Assembly (NCBI RefSeq): GCF_000143415.4
Contig: NW_003314284.1
Location: forward strand, 972,984-1,036,983
From: Selaginella moellendorffii
Lineage: Eukaryota; Streptophyta; Lycopodiopsida; Selaginellales; Selaginellaceae
Length of the DNA stretch: 64,000 nucleotides
Reading direction: 5' to 3'
Shown: positions 55,521 through 64,000 of the stretch, piece by piece
Numbering within the stretch: the stretch's first letter is position 1
Layout: each line of letters begins with the position of its first letter
The notes under the pieces: generated by a model
Databases searched by the model: none
The model's input: the letters and a program-made list of their open reading frames with translations, nothing else
Told to the model about the DNA's origin: nothing
Translations under genes and position numbers: made by a program

Positions 55521-57383
55521 TCACCAGTGGTCTTTACAGGAGCATTGTCCATGCTCAAAGTGATGGTAACATGTTACATCTCTTACAACTATAGCTCTGT
55601 CGACGATCCTGGAAATGACTTTGATTGCAGCATGGCACTCGGAGCAGATACGTAAGTTCTTGACGATTTGAAGCGGGGTGCCAGGATCAGTTGTCAACAA
55701 ACCAAAAGCTAAAGCAACTCTTTCGCTGTGATAGCCGAGATGCTCCACATTTTCTTCCATCGTCTCGACATCCCTCAGCACCTCGTTCATATCAGGTACA
55801 TAGCCAGCTTCTTGCATTTGCCGGTCCAGCCTTTCCAACTCGGCTTTAAGTTTATCAGTTTGTGGGTGCAGCTTGCCGGTCGTGCCAAACTCGTGCAACC
55901 TATTCTTAATCTCGATATAACTTTGTCCTGGGAGCTTCTTCCAATCTCTCTCTTGCATCGCTCGTCGAATTCTCCGGACGTCATCCCACCTCCCAACTCG
56001 GCCATAGATACTGGAGAGGAGCACAAACGCAGCGGTATTCGCCGGATCCAATTCCAGAACTCGATCGGCAACGAGCTCGGCTCTCTCCACGCGGCCATGC
56101 ATCTTGTAACAACCGAGTAGCGTCACCCAGATAACACTCGTCGGCTGGAAAGGCATCTCGTCCACCACCTCCTCGGCTTGAGTGACCCATCCAGCCCGGC
56201 CGAGAACGTCAATCAAGCGCACGAAGTGGTCGACCTCGTGGGAAATGCCGTGATCCATCGTCATTGACACGAAGTAACTCCTGGCCAGTTCCACAAGTCC
56301 GGTGTGGCTGCAAGCGTGCAAGATACTGTTAAAGGTAACTCGGTTCATTTCGCACGACTCCATGACCATCTCTTGGAATAATTGCAGGGCGTCGTTGCTA
56401 TGCCCGTGCTGGGCATATCCGGCGAGCAGCGTGTTCCAGCATACGAGATCTTTCTTTTTGACTGTGTCGAATGCGATCCTGGCTTCGTGCATTCTCCCGC
56501 ATCGTGAGTACATGGTGACGATCGCGGTGGCCACCACCAGGTGCTTTTCCAATCCAAGAGCGATGATCCGGCTGTGGAAGGCTATGCCCTCGGAGAGAGC
56601 TCCCAACCTCGAGCAAGCGTCCAGCACTCCAGAGTAAGCGTACATGTTTGCTTTGGTTCCTTCCAGCTCCATGTTTCGAAACATTTCCAGGGTGGTCTTT
56701 CCATCTCCGTGCTCCGAGTAGGCCGTGATGATAGCTCCCCAGGCAACGATATCTTTGCGCTCCATCACGTCGAAGGCTCTCCGAGCATCCTCAACACTGC
56801 CACACTTCGCATACATGTCCAGCAAGCCAGTTGTGACGATGCTGCTCTTGCCGAAAGATGGTGGCTTTGCTTGTCCGCCGCTGGAAGACGCAACGATCAA
56901 GTGCGAGTGAATCGCCCGTCCCTCCTCGAGGGCGTCAGTTCCGAGCGCTCCACAGGCACCCAGGGCGATGGAGAAGATGAAGTCGTCGGGCTCCACTCTA
57001 TCGTCCTTCATCTCCTGATAGGCATCGAGAGCGTCCCGGAAGAGCCCGTTCTGGAAGTAGGCGAGGATGAGGATTGTCCAAGAGAAGACGTTCCTGGTGA
57101 CTATCCGGTCGAAGGCACTTCGCGCTTGATCCAGCTCGCCGCATTTACCATACATCTGGACGAGCAAATTCCCGAGAAACGTATCGCCGTCGTAGCCGCG
57201 GGACTTGAGGAGGAAGTGGAGCCTCTTCCCTTCCCAGAGGTTCTGGCTGCTCCCGCATCTTCGCAACGCCTCGGCGTAGCATTTGGTGGTGTCGCTGCTG
57301 CAGCGCAAACTTGGACTAGAACCCACTACTGCTACATCGCTGGCGAGCCGCGGAGAACAGCTGGAGCTCCAGACAGCGTCCAT
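55521..57383 (-). CDS. DYW-class pentatricopeptide repeat protein
   Basis: 620 residues, one exon. The N-terminal about 40 residues are Ser-rich and could be an organelle targeting peptide. Tandem P, L and S repeats follow from about 45 to 430 (e.g. GNLLVQMYGKCGELDQARSAFDRI, NTLLAGYAQHGHSNDALQLFQEM). The E and E+ region comes next, and a DYW deaminase-like domain fills the last about 100 residues. The zinc and catalytic signature HSERVALAFGL is present, as is CSECHAAIKVIS; the end reads DHW rather than DYW. Proteins of this class edit specific cytidines in plastid or mitochondrial transcripts. The stop codon lies 18 bp from the stop of the Hsp110-like gene, so the two transcripts converge and probably overlap. 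Confidence 0.92.
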   Translation of the reverse strand: MDAVWSSSCSPRLASDVAVVGSSPSLRCSSDTTKCYAEALRRCGSSQNLWEGKRLHFLLKSRGYDGDTFLGNLLVQMYGKCGELDQARSAFDRIVTRNVFSWTILILAYFQNGLFRDALDAYQEMKDDRVEPDDFIFSIALGACGALGTDALEEGRAIHSHLIVASSSGGQAKPPSFGKSSIVTTGLLDMYAKCGSVEDARRAFDVMERKDIVAWGAIITAYSEHGDGKTTLEMFRNMELEGTKANMYAYSGVLDACSRLGALSEGIAFHSRIIALGLEKHLVVATAIVTMYSRCGRMHEARIAFDTVKKKDLVCWNTLLAGYAQHGHSNDALQLFQEMVMESCEMNRVTFNSILHACSHTGLVELARSYFVSMTMDHGISHEVDHFVRLIDVLGRAGWVTQAEEVVDEMPFQPTSVIWVTLLGCYKMHGRVERAELVADRVLELDPANTAAFVLLSSIYGRVGRWDDVRRIRRAMQERDWKKLPGQSYIEIKNRLHEFGTTGKLHPQTDKLKAELERLDRQMQEAGYVPDMNEVLRDVETMEENVEHLGYHSERVALAFGLLTTDPGTPLQIVKNLRICSECHAAIKVISRIVDRAIVVRDVTCYHHFEHGQCSCKDHW

Positions 57384-57700
57384 TCATTCCATCACAAAGC
57401 TCTCCGCAAGCATTAGGTAAGGTTATTTTGTGATTTATAGATTCTTTCTCTTGACACGATCGGAGACTTATATTTGAAAGTAAGGAGTCCAGAGGAAAAA
57501 CTGCAAGCTCTCAGCCAGGCAAGAAAACTTTCAAGCTTTGACACGCTTTCACAAAGCTCTAGGTAAGGTTATTTTGTGATTTATATATTCTTTGACACGA
57601 TCGGACACTTATATTTTGAAAGTAAGGAGTCCAGAGGAAAAACTGCAAGCTCTCAGCCAGGCAAGAAACCTTTCAAACTTTCATTTAAGAGAAACGCTTT
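57384..57700. repeat. 146-bp tandem duplication upstream of the PPR gene
   Basis: Two direct copies begin at about 57417 and 57563, both starting GTAAGGTTATTTTGTGATTT and including CCAGAGGAAAAACTGCAAG. A third partial start (CACAAAGCTCT) precedes each. No gene; it lies in the promoter side of the PPR gene. Confidence 0.75.
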
Positions 57701-58580
57701 GAAAGAGCTAGCTTCGCAATTCTAGCGAATCTCACGACGAATACAGTCGCCAGCGATGAATAGAGTTTATCTCGCTAGCTCTCTCAGCCTGCTCTCGTCG
57801 CGACCATGGCCACAACGAAGGGTTCGTGGACAGCGGGTAGAGGCAACGCTTACTTGCAGTAATCGGCGGCCAACTTGGGCTTAGTCATACAGGACGAGAT
57901 GAGCGATGTGCGTGGTGGTGGTGATAAGAAGTCCAAACTCGATCACGGCAGGAGGTCGCTCGTCTTGGAGGCTGGATCGAACTTCAGATCCATCTTTCCT
58001 CGTAAGAGTTGCCAGTTCTCTGTCTGCGCAGAGACTGAAACAAGTAAAGTTGAACGCAAGTACAGCCATTATAAGTTAAGCTTGACTCGGTGATCATATG
58101 CGGTTCACTTGTCGGTGGGTCAGATCAAAGCAAGCTCACACTTTTTTCCTTTTTGTATTTGCTTGGAGATGTTTGAGGAGTACCATGTACACCTCGGCTC
58201 TTTTGGCAAACCGATATTGAGGGAGTCTATGTCGCTGACGGCAATGGCGACGCGGAGGGAGCCCGTGGAGAATCATCGCAGCAAGTAGCCTGGCAAGTGG
58301 CGTTGTATAGTTGATCGATTGGTGAAGTCGGACTGGGGAAATAGCAAGTACGATTCGATTCAAACAACAAAGAGTAGCCTCCCAAATTCTGTTGATCCCG
58401 TGCATTGACGTTCAAACGGATGAAATGGCTTTTTCTCCAGTCAAGGCAGATCAGTTAGCACATAAAAAATATTTCGAGTATCTTTTAAGCAAGAAAAGTT
58501 TAAATATATTTCATTCTTCTACATATTTCTTGCAGAAAAAACAAGGAATTCATCCCACAAAACAAACAAGTTTGTTAATT
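57701..58580. other. Region without a clear gene
   Basis: A 38-codon ORF from about 57756 (MNRVYLASSLSLLSSRPWP) looks like a mitochondrial presequence but stops early. A 72-codon ORF at 57875-58093 overlaps it in another frame. A further open stretch at 58170-58405 on the plus strand has no recognised motif. It could be a broken multi-exon gene; I cannot assign it. Confidence 0.3.
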
Positions 58581-59518
58581 TTACAACACTTCTATGATTT
58601 TCTTTATGAATTCCTTGGCTAAGAGCGTATACGTGTGTTCAGTTGGGTGTATTATATCCCAAAAGACGTAATCGCTTGGATTCTTGCACAGCCCACTCAA
58701 TGTATTCTTTTGTGAAAGGCAATTGGGACAACAACCCCCGGCATTCTTAAATCCAAACCTCTTTGGGTTCTCCACGTATGATTTGATCAAAGCCATCCAC
58801 AAATGTTCCTTTCATCCCTGGAAATCTCTTTGCCACCCCTAAAACAATCTCCCGAGCTTGCACATTGAATTCTTCCACCAGATTGTTAATCTCGCCCACA
58901 CATTTTCCTCCAGAGGTCACAATAGGTGAACACCCTAGTGCCCCGACACTTGAGTAGACGATCTTTCGAAATCCATACTTGTATAGCTGTTCCAATCCTT
59001 TCTCTAATGACATTAACATTGCTTTCAAGTCAATATCAGCAATGTTTTGAAGATTTGCTGCAATATCATTCCCAGCAGAAGATATCACAACCACAAAATC
59101 ATTGAGATTGAGATTTTTCTTGGAGAGCTGCACGAGCTGCTTTAGCTGCTCGTTAAACGACACAACGCCCCAGTCCGAGTGAGTAGAGTCGAGTAAGCCA
59201 CTGCCGTCTGACGCAAAATTAATGCTTGGTGGAAGTTGACTCCCAGCTTTCAAGCCCAGGAATGGTCTTGAAAAGGGCAAACCTATCGCCTTGTTTATCA
59301 GATCTGGAATTATAAACCCATCGCTACACCTCCCGGATGGCTTTCTAAACCTCGTCTCCCCATATGGCACAAAATCACAGTGCGAAACTGAATTCTTCAC
59401 ATATTTGTTTGTGCCCACGTCGAAGATTGAATCTCCCATGTAGATAGTCCTGAGTTGACCTCCCATACACGCACACGCAGAGAGCCAAGATTGCAAAGAT
59501 CCTCGACCACTTCGTCAT
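58581..59518 (-). pseudogene. GDSL esterase/lipase with two frame breaks
   Basis: ATG at 59518 starts a signal-peptide-like segment (MTKWSRIFAILALCVCVYG). The frame then shifts near 59460 into the catalytic part: block I MGDSIFDVGTN, block III SAGNDI, KIVYSSVGALGCSP. It shifts again near 58785, after the FVDGFDQ segment, into ENPKRFGFKNAGGCC and the catalytic Asp-His block DIIHPTEHTY, stop at 58581. All SGNH catalytic residues exist but in three frames. Either a recent pseudogene or assembly errors. Plant family members are secreted acyl hydrolases of about 350 residues. A copy of the start region is duplicated at 59697-59825. Confidence 0.8.
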
Positions 59519-59930
59519 CTCGCCAAACTTTAATATGGCAAAACCTAATGCACAAGCTAGTTTATATAGAGTTAGGGAAAAGGAAAAGGTTACTTCATCT
59601 AATAAAAGTACCTTTAAATACTTGAATGAAAACTAAAGTTTTAGCAAGCATTGTCTACACGATATCATAGACGACACAAGCTCATCAAAGTTGAGGATCG
59701 CAGAGAGCCAAGATTGCAACCACGAATACTAAGATCCTCGACCACTTCGTCATCTCGCCAAAACCTTATGGCAAAACCTAATGCACAAGCTAATTTATAT
59801 AGAGTTAGGGAAAAAGGAAAAGGTTTCTGGCTGTGATTAAATATCGGGAACTAGTTATGCAAAGCTTAAGGAGATAGTTGAGTACCTTTAAATACTTGAA
59901 TTTAAACTATAGCTAAAATTTTAGCAAACT
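59519..59930 (-). repeat. Duplicated 5' region of the GDSL gene
   Basis: 59697-59825 repeats 59475-59595 directly (AGAGAGCCAAGATTGCAA, ACCACTTCGTCATCTCGCC, GCAAAACCTAATGCACAAGC, TATATAGAGTTAGGGAAAA). TATATAG on the minus strand lies about 50 nt upstream of the ATG and is a plausible TATA box. The second copy has no downstream gene. Confidence 0.65.
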
Positions 59931-59939
59931 TTGGATGCA

Positions 59940-60110
59940 TTGTCTACATGATATCATAGACAATAATAGACTGAGGAAGGATGGCAGCATTATCATACAC
60001 CACAAGCTCATCAAAGTTGAGTATCCCTCCCACTTCACCAGACACGGAGTGATAGCCATCCGGTGGAGCAACCAACTCGGCCTGTCCTCGGTCACCTTGA
60101 ACACACGAGT
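59940..60110 (-). pseudogene. Possible PARP-like domain fragment
   Basis: On the minus strand one frame reads about 50 residues containing PPDGYHSVSGEVGG, LNFDELVVYDNAAILPQSI and VYDI, then a stop. The DELVVYDNAAILP segment resembles the final strands of some ADP-ribosyltransferase (PARP) catalytic domains. A shorter relic of the same sequence lies at 59643-59700. It could be a gene remnant. Weak assignment by pattern only. Confidence 0.3.
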
Positions 60111-60358
60111 GTTAAAGCTTCGAAAGGAGTAACATACTCTCGAATTATATTAAACGTGATAAAGTCATTATCCGTTAGGCTTTTGTTTAAACCAACAGGC
60201 CCGTTAAACCAAAAACCTAAGAAAATCGGACAGTGCAGAGAGCTTTTTGGTGAAGAGTAGGGAGAGAGACAGGTAGGGTTCTTAGCGAGCTATACAGTTT
60301 CTTCATCAAAACATCTTCTACAAATCAGATTACTAGGCAAAACGGAAGGTTAACTCTT

Positions 60359-62424
60359 TCAGCAGATCCTCTGTTTCTTCTGCATACGGACAATCTCCAG
60401 CTGCGGAGGAAGAAAAATGACCACCTGTTGGTTGTCGTACTCCCAAAAGGACTGCATAGTATCGACGGACGAGAATTCAAACACAATGCTGAGGCAGCAC
60501 TCGTCCTCCACAGGCTCCTCGTTGCTGTAAATCTTCACCATGTCCAAACACGTCTTTTGCAGGTCACCTTTCACAGGGCCAGATACAATGTCGATTCTCC
60601 CTGCAGCAACCACAATATCAGTCAGCATGCATCGTCAAGAGGCCACACACCACACTAACCTGCAAATCTTGGTAGTTTGAGACGGATGACATACTTGTCT
60701 TCCGACTCCTTATGCTGCACAGTTCCCCTTTTGTTGCCTTCAGCTCAGATTCGTACAGCACCAGGTTCCACTCAAAGACTCTCGCCTTGAAGACGTTCCG
60801 CTGCTCTTTACGGATTTCTTTGGTATATGTCTTCAACCATTTCCAGCGTTCACGCAAGGAATTCATTGCCGACGTGTATCCTCATGAAGCCCTGAACGAA
60901 GTTGTAAGCGTCCTCAAGGTCTGTTGCGAGATTGCCAGTAACCAGTTTCTTCCTCTGAAAATGCGGTGATGAGAACGAGCTGTAAGAATTGAGATCAGCT
61001 TACCATATCGGGTTTTACGTAGTAAACCCCGACCAGAAACTTGGAGTTCCTTCGAGTGAGCGTTGTGCCGGTTTTCCTTTCATATTGTTCCTTGAGTGTA
61101 TCATATTGTGCTTGCAGTTCCTCCAGAGTACCTGGCACCAGCGCATACGATTCCTCGGGGAAGGAGGTCTTCAACCAGTCTCTCATACTGGAAACATGCT
61201 TCTTGTACGCCCTGAAAGGAAGAATATGAGAAATATGTTTAGTGCTGTCGTCTCACTTACGCGTAGCTTTCTGGAGCGATCTTGCCGTCGCAGACTGTCA
61301 CGAATCCAAAAATGTCCAAAATCCCATAGTTGTACACATCGTTGGCCCAAGCAAAGGTATACAGTCGATCAACTGGGTGAAATTCCTCGAGCTCCCTCAA
61401 AAGCTCGTTACAGCCAGATGAGCCCGACTGAAATGTGTCCTCGTCTTTCAAACTGGACCAACATTCGTTAGTGCCTGCTACGAGGGGAAAACGGATTTAA
61501 TTTACCTCCATTTAGCTTCAGTGACGGAAACCGGCAGCCAGAACTCGGGGTTCACGTAAGGGTAATGCTTCTTCATCCACTGGATTAATTCAACGTTTTT
61601 CACTTTGCTCTTGAAGTCGCAACGCCACCGCTGTAGCAGAACGAAGCACGTAAGTTACAGGCAGGCAGATCATTTCATAAGGCTACTCTTACCTTGGGTT
61701 CGTCCTTGTCCTCGACCTCGTGGTATTCCCGCATGTCCGTCTTTACCTCGAGAACAGCGTTTCCGTCGTCGTCGCGAATTATCTCACCATTCTCGTCGCG
61801 TTGCACGGTATAGAATGTGACTCCTTCCACTTCTGCAATCATGTCTCGATCACGGGGAATCACGTACCGAAAGCCGGGAAACAGCGAGCCCATGTGAATT
61901 CTGTCTTGAGATTCAGTAGCTGCCTCAGAAAAGCAGCGCTTCGTCTCAGCTGGTCCCCGACTGATCTTGTCAAGAATAGAATCAAGTGTCGCCTGCCTCA
62001 AGCCCACATAAGTCTGATCCATCTTGTCGTCTGATGGAAAGTTGCCGGAACAAGATACTAGCGGATGCTGGAACATGAAGGAGGCTGCAGTTGCTTCAGA
62101 TGGCGGACAGTTCAAGAGAGACCTTTTCCTGCGAGAACCCGGGCTAGCCGGGGTAACGAGAGTAGCAGGACGCGTGACCGAGGAAGCCAATGGGGTACCC
62201 GGGGTAGCATGAGGCACTGATGGAATGGAAGTTGACGCCGTGGAAGCCGATGGAACCGGATCTACATCCATAACTACTGGACCTGCTAAAGCAGCCTTAA
62301 GTGATAAACCTTGATGTATTTTCCGTTGAGACTCGGATGCTACTCCTCTGGGAGGCTCTCCAGTCAGCCTAATATGCTTGTTAGTTCCCTTATCCCAACA
62401 CTCGCGAAGCAAATCCCTCTTCAT
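60359..62424 (-). CDS. Six-exon gene of unknown function
   Basis: Exons 62424-61693, 61630-61506, 61452-61261, 61211-61004, 60954-60660 and 60600-60359, with GT-AG introns of 47-62 nt; total length 1794 nt including the stop codon. The N-terminal about 240 residues are low-complexity Ser/Thr/Pro-rich, then a conserved-looking part (MGSLFPGFRYVIPRDRDM). A folded region with Trp/Tyr-rich helices follows (QWMKKHYPYVNPEFWLP, DRLYTFAWANDVYNYGI) and a C-terminal segment rich in hydrophobic strands (YVIRLKLPRF, VVIFLPPQ). Exon 5 reads correctly only with two compensating frame changes near 60885 and 60735. No family recognised; the pattern of exon joins makes a real gene likely. Confidence 0.65.
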
Positions 62425-62778
62425 CGGCGCTTACCCTAATCCTTCTGAGAGAATAAAATATGCCACAAAATAGAATATATTGTCTTGGCGCCCTAAATTT
62501 GAACTAATTTTTTAGGGACGCATTATGAAAAACCAGTTAAGATTTACTTATCCTTGGCTTGGAAGTTGTAGTGACTCTCTTTTTTGATAAATTCAAGAGG
62601 AAGAACCTCAGACCAAGCTTCCTTTAAAGAACGAAGGTGCATCATCTACTCTTCCGTCAAAGAAAGAAAAGAAATACTTCCCTCCTTCTCTCTTTCTCTC
62701 TGTCTGTCGTTTTAAGCTTGTGGCATTTTTAGATCATTCATCTTGTCTGGCGCGGCCACACTGTGAGGAGATCAGAAG
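62425..62778. promoter_or_regulatory. Divergent promoter region
   Basis: Lies between two divergent genes. The CT-rich stretch at 62680-62705 looks like a 5' UTR pyrimidine tract of the plus-strand gene. No clear TATA element. Confidence 0.35.
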
Positions 62779-63303
62779 ATGATTGATGTGAGACTCTCGG
62801 CTCAAGGCATTCAACAGGTAAGAGTATGATCCTCCAGTTTTTTATTCTCCATTTTGTTGATATAAAACTGTCAAGCAGGACGTTTTAATTGGAATAATCA
62901 AAAAGAGTTCTGAAGCTTACTTGTGTGGTTCAGATTCTAGTTTCTCATCTGACAAGATCTTTGGACACATTGAAATGTGCTTTACACTGGTTCAAGGTGA
63001 TATACAAAGTTTTGCATTCTCCCATATTTGCATTCAGGACGAGAGATGTAGTTTGCGTATGGAAGTCAGCAGCTTACACACTGAACACGTAGCTGGGGCT
63101 GGCAATACTGGCCGTGATCCACAGGTAAAACTTAAAAAAAAAAAACAAAGACTTCTCTTTCACTTTAAAATATGTTGCTAGAAAACTCACTCTACTTACA
63201 GGTGCTTTCTCTCGATTTTCCCGGGCTATCATTCGAGAAGCTAGATCCAGTCTGGTGGTTCTCGCCGCAGGAGGCTCCTAACATCGAGGCATTCCGGACC
63301 TGA
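62779..63303 (+). CDS. Small three-exon gene, unknown function (128 aa)
   Basis: Exons 62779-62817, 62879-63124 and 63202-63303, GT-AG introns of 61 and 77 nt, all phase 0, 129 codons with stop. The start MIDVRLSAQGIQQ, DVLIGIIKKSSEAYLCG and the C-terminal LSLDFPGLSFEKLDPVWWFSPQ do not match a family I know. A 41-nt GT-AG stretch at 63000-63039 could be mistaken for an intron, but removing it breaks the frame. The 3' end could continue in a longer alternative transcript. Confidence 0.45.
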
Positions 63304-63835
63304 GAACTTCCTTCCGCCATTCTTTCATCTAATTTGATGTACTCTTCATGAACTCAGTGAACCTTCGCAAACGGGTCGCTTCTTTCTGTCGCCATCTTCT
63401 TTCACGGCCAGAAGAAGAAATTACATTCTACTTTCTTCGTGGTGCATATTCTTTGGATGTTCTTCCGTTTCTGTAACTCTTTCCACTGTGGTTCGCTCCA
63501 GGTACTTACCGGTGATAAAGCTTTGCAAGCTTGCAATCTAAGTACTGAGTGAATTTGCAACGTTGTGTTTTCTCTAACCTTTGGAAATTTCACAGGACGT
63601 GGTTCCTCTCCCCAAAGGTTTTCCAAAAGTCATCCCGGAGTTCGTGCGGATGATATGTTTCCAATCGTGAATGAAGTGGAGTCATGACATTTGGCCTTTG
63701 ACGTGTCTCAGATAGACTTCTATGATCAACTCCATAACTGCCAATCGTGTAAGATCTTGGTAATGTACAAATTGCTCTCAAACTCTCTTCTTCGGATTTC
63801 TTGTTTTGCCAAGAGTTGAAAACTCTCTTTCCTAG
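63304..63835. other. No clear gene
   Basis: 3' UTR and intergenic sequence. Short ORFs of 74-84 codons on the minus strand show no motif. A possible exon start after an acceptor near 63597 (VVPLPKGFPKVIPEFVRMI) ends at a stop within 30 codons. Confidence 0.35.
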
Positions 63836-64000
63836 GTTTTGCATGCTTGGAGCGAGATGAGCATACAGACAGCTACAATCTTTTCAGCACTGGTTGCCTT
63901 CCCTCCAGTGAGTCTTGCAGGGAAGGCAGCCTTAAATCCATCAAGAACTTCATCACAAATGTTCTAGAACTGGAGAGCATTGCGGTTCAAGCAGCATCTG
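63836..64000 (+). CDS. Partial open frame at right edge
   Basis: An acceptor-like CCTAG near 63832-63836 opens a frame (LERDEHTDSYNLFSTGCLP, then SIKNFITNVLELESIAVQAA) that stays open to the window end. Probably an exon of a gene continuing to the right; product unknown. Confidence 0.3.

Noticed and set aside
56541-57416. 291-codon plus-strand ORF opposite the PPR gene
   Set aside because: Antisense of a well-supported PPR coding region, with no recognisable domain.

Overview
The window looks like plant nuclear DNA from a gene-poor, repeat-rich stretch running into a short genic stretch. I infer a seedless vascular plant, most likely a Selaginella-type lycophyte. The reasons are the very short spliceosomal introns (about 40-60 nt), a DYW-class PPR gene with a single exon, an Hsp110-type chaperone gene cut by eight tiny introns, and nested Ty3/Gypsy chromovirus-like retrotransposons. 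The species is inference, not something the sequence proves. An assembly gap (N) covers 26666-27482.

Layout. 1-918 is one end of a TIR DNA transposon that interrupts a Gypsy reverse transcriptase. 919-26552 is a nest of LTR retrotransposons: a minus-strand gag-pol element with its LTR; a non-coding LTR element nested head-on inside another copy of itself (10264-16093, 5-bp target duplication); a degenerate chromovirus carrying a solo LTR with a perfect target duplication (21169-22371); and a 362-bp tandem repeat. 28339-41506 is a 13.2-kb DNA transposon with about 23-bp terminal inverted repeats. It carries two divergent genes: a 1004-codon putative DDE-type transposase on the minus strand and a 1638-codon, 11-exon gene on the plus strand that ends in a HAD/NIF-type phosphatase domain. 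More than 30 copies of a 22-bp palindromic motif are scattered through its introns, intergenic DNA and even exons. 41507-50500 is more retrotransposon debris, but it also contains an intact two-exon gene for a secreted cyanovirin-N-fold lectin (41832-42284). 50690-64000 is genic: two tandem broken 12-oxophytodienoate reductase copies, an Hsp110-like gene, a DYW PPR gene tail-to-tail with it, a frameshifted GDSL lipase, a six-exon gene of unknown function, a small three-exon gene, and a partial gene at the right edge.

The candidate undescribed system is the 13.2-kb element. Its two proteins are most simply read as transposase plus accessory factor. The palindrome is confined to the element and to the second, partial copy at 1-918, so the natural hypothesis is that one of the element's own proteins recognises it, for transposition or for control of silencing. 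The motif's variation (GCGTG to GCATG in the left arm, CACGC to CATGC in the right arm) and both nonsense codons in the accessory gene fit C-to-T decay at methylated cytosines.
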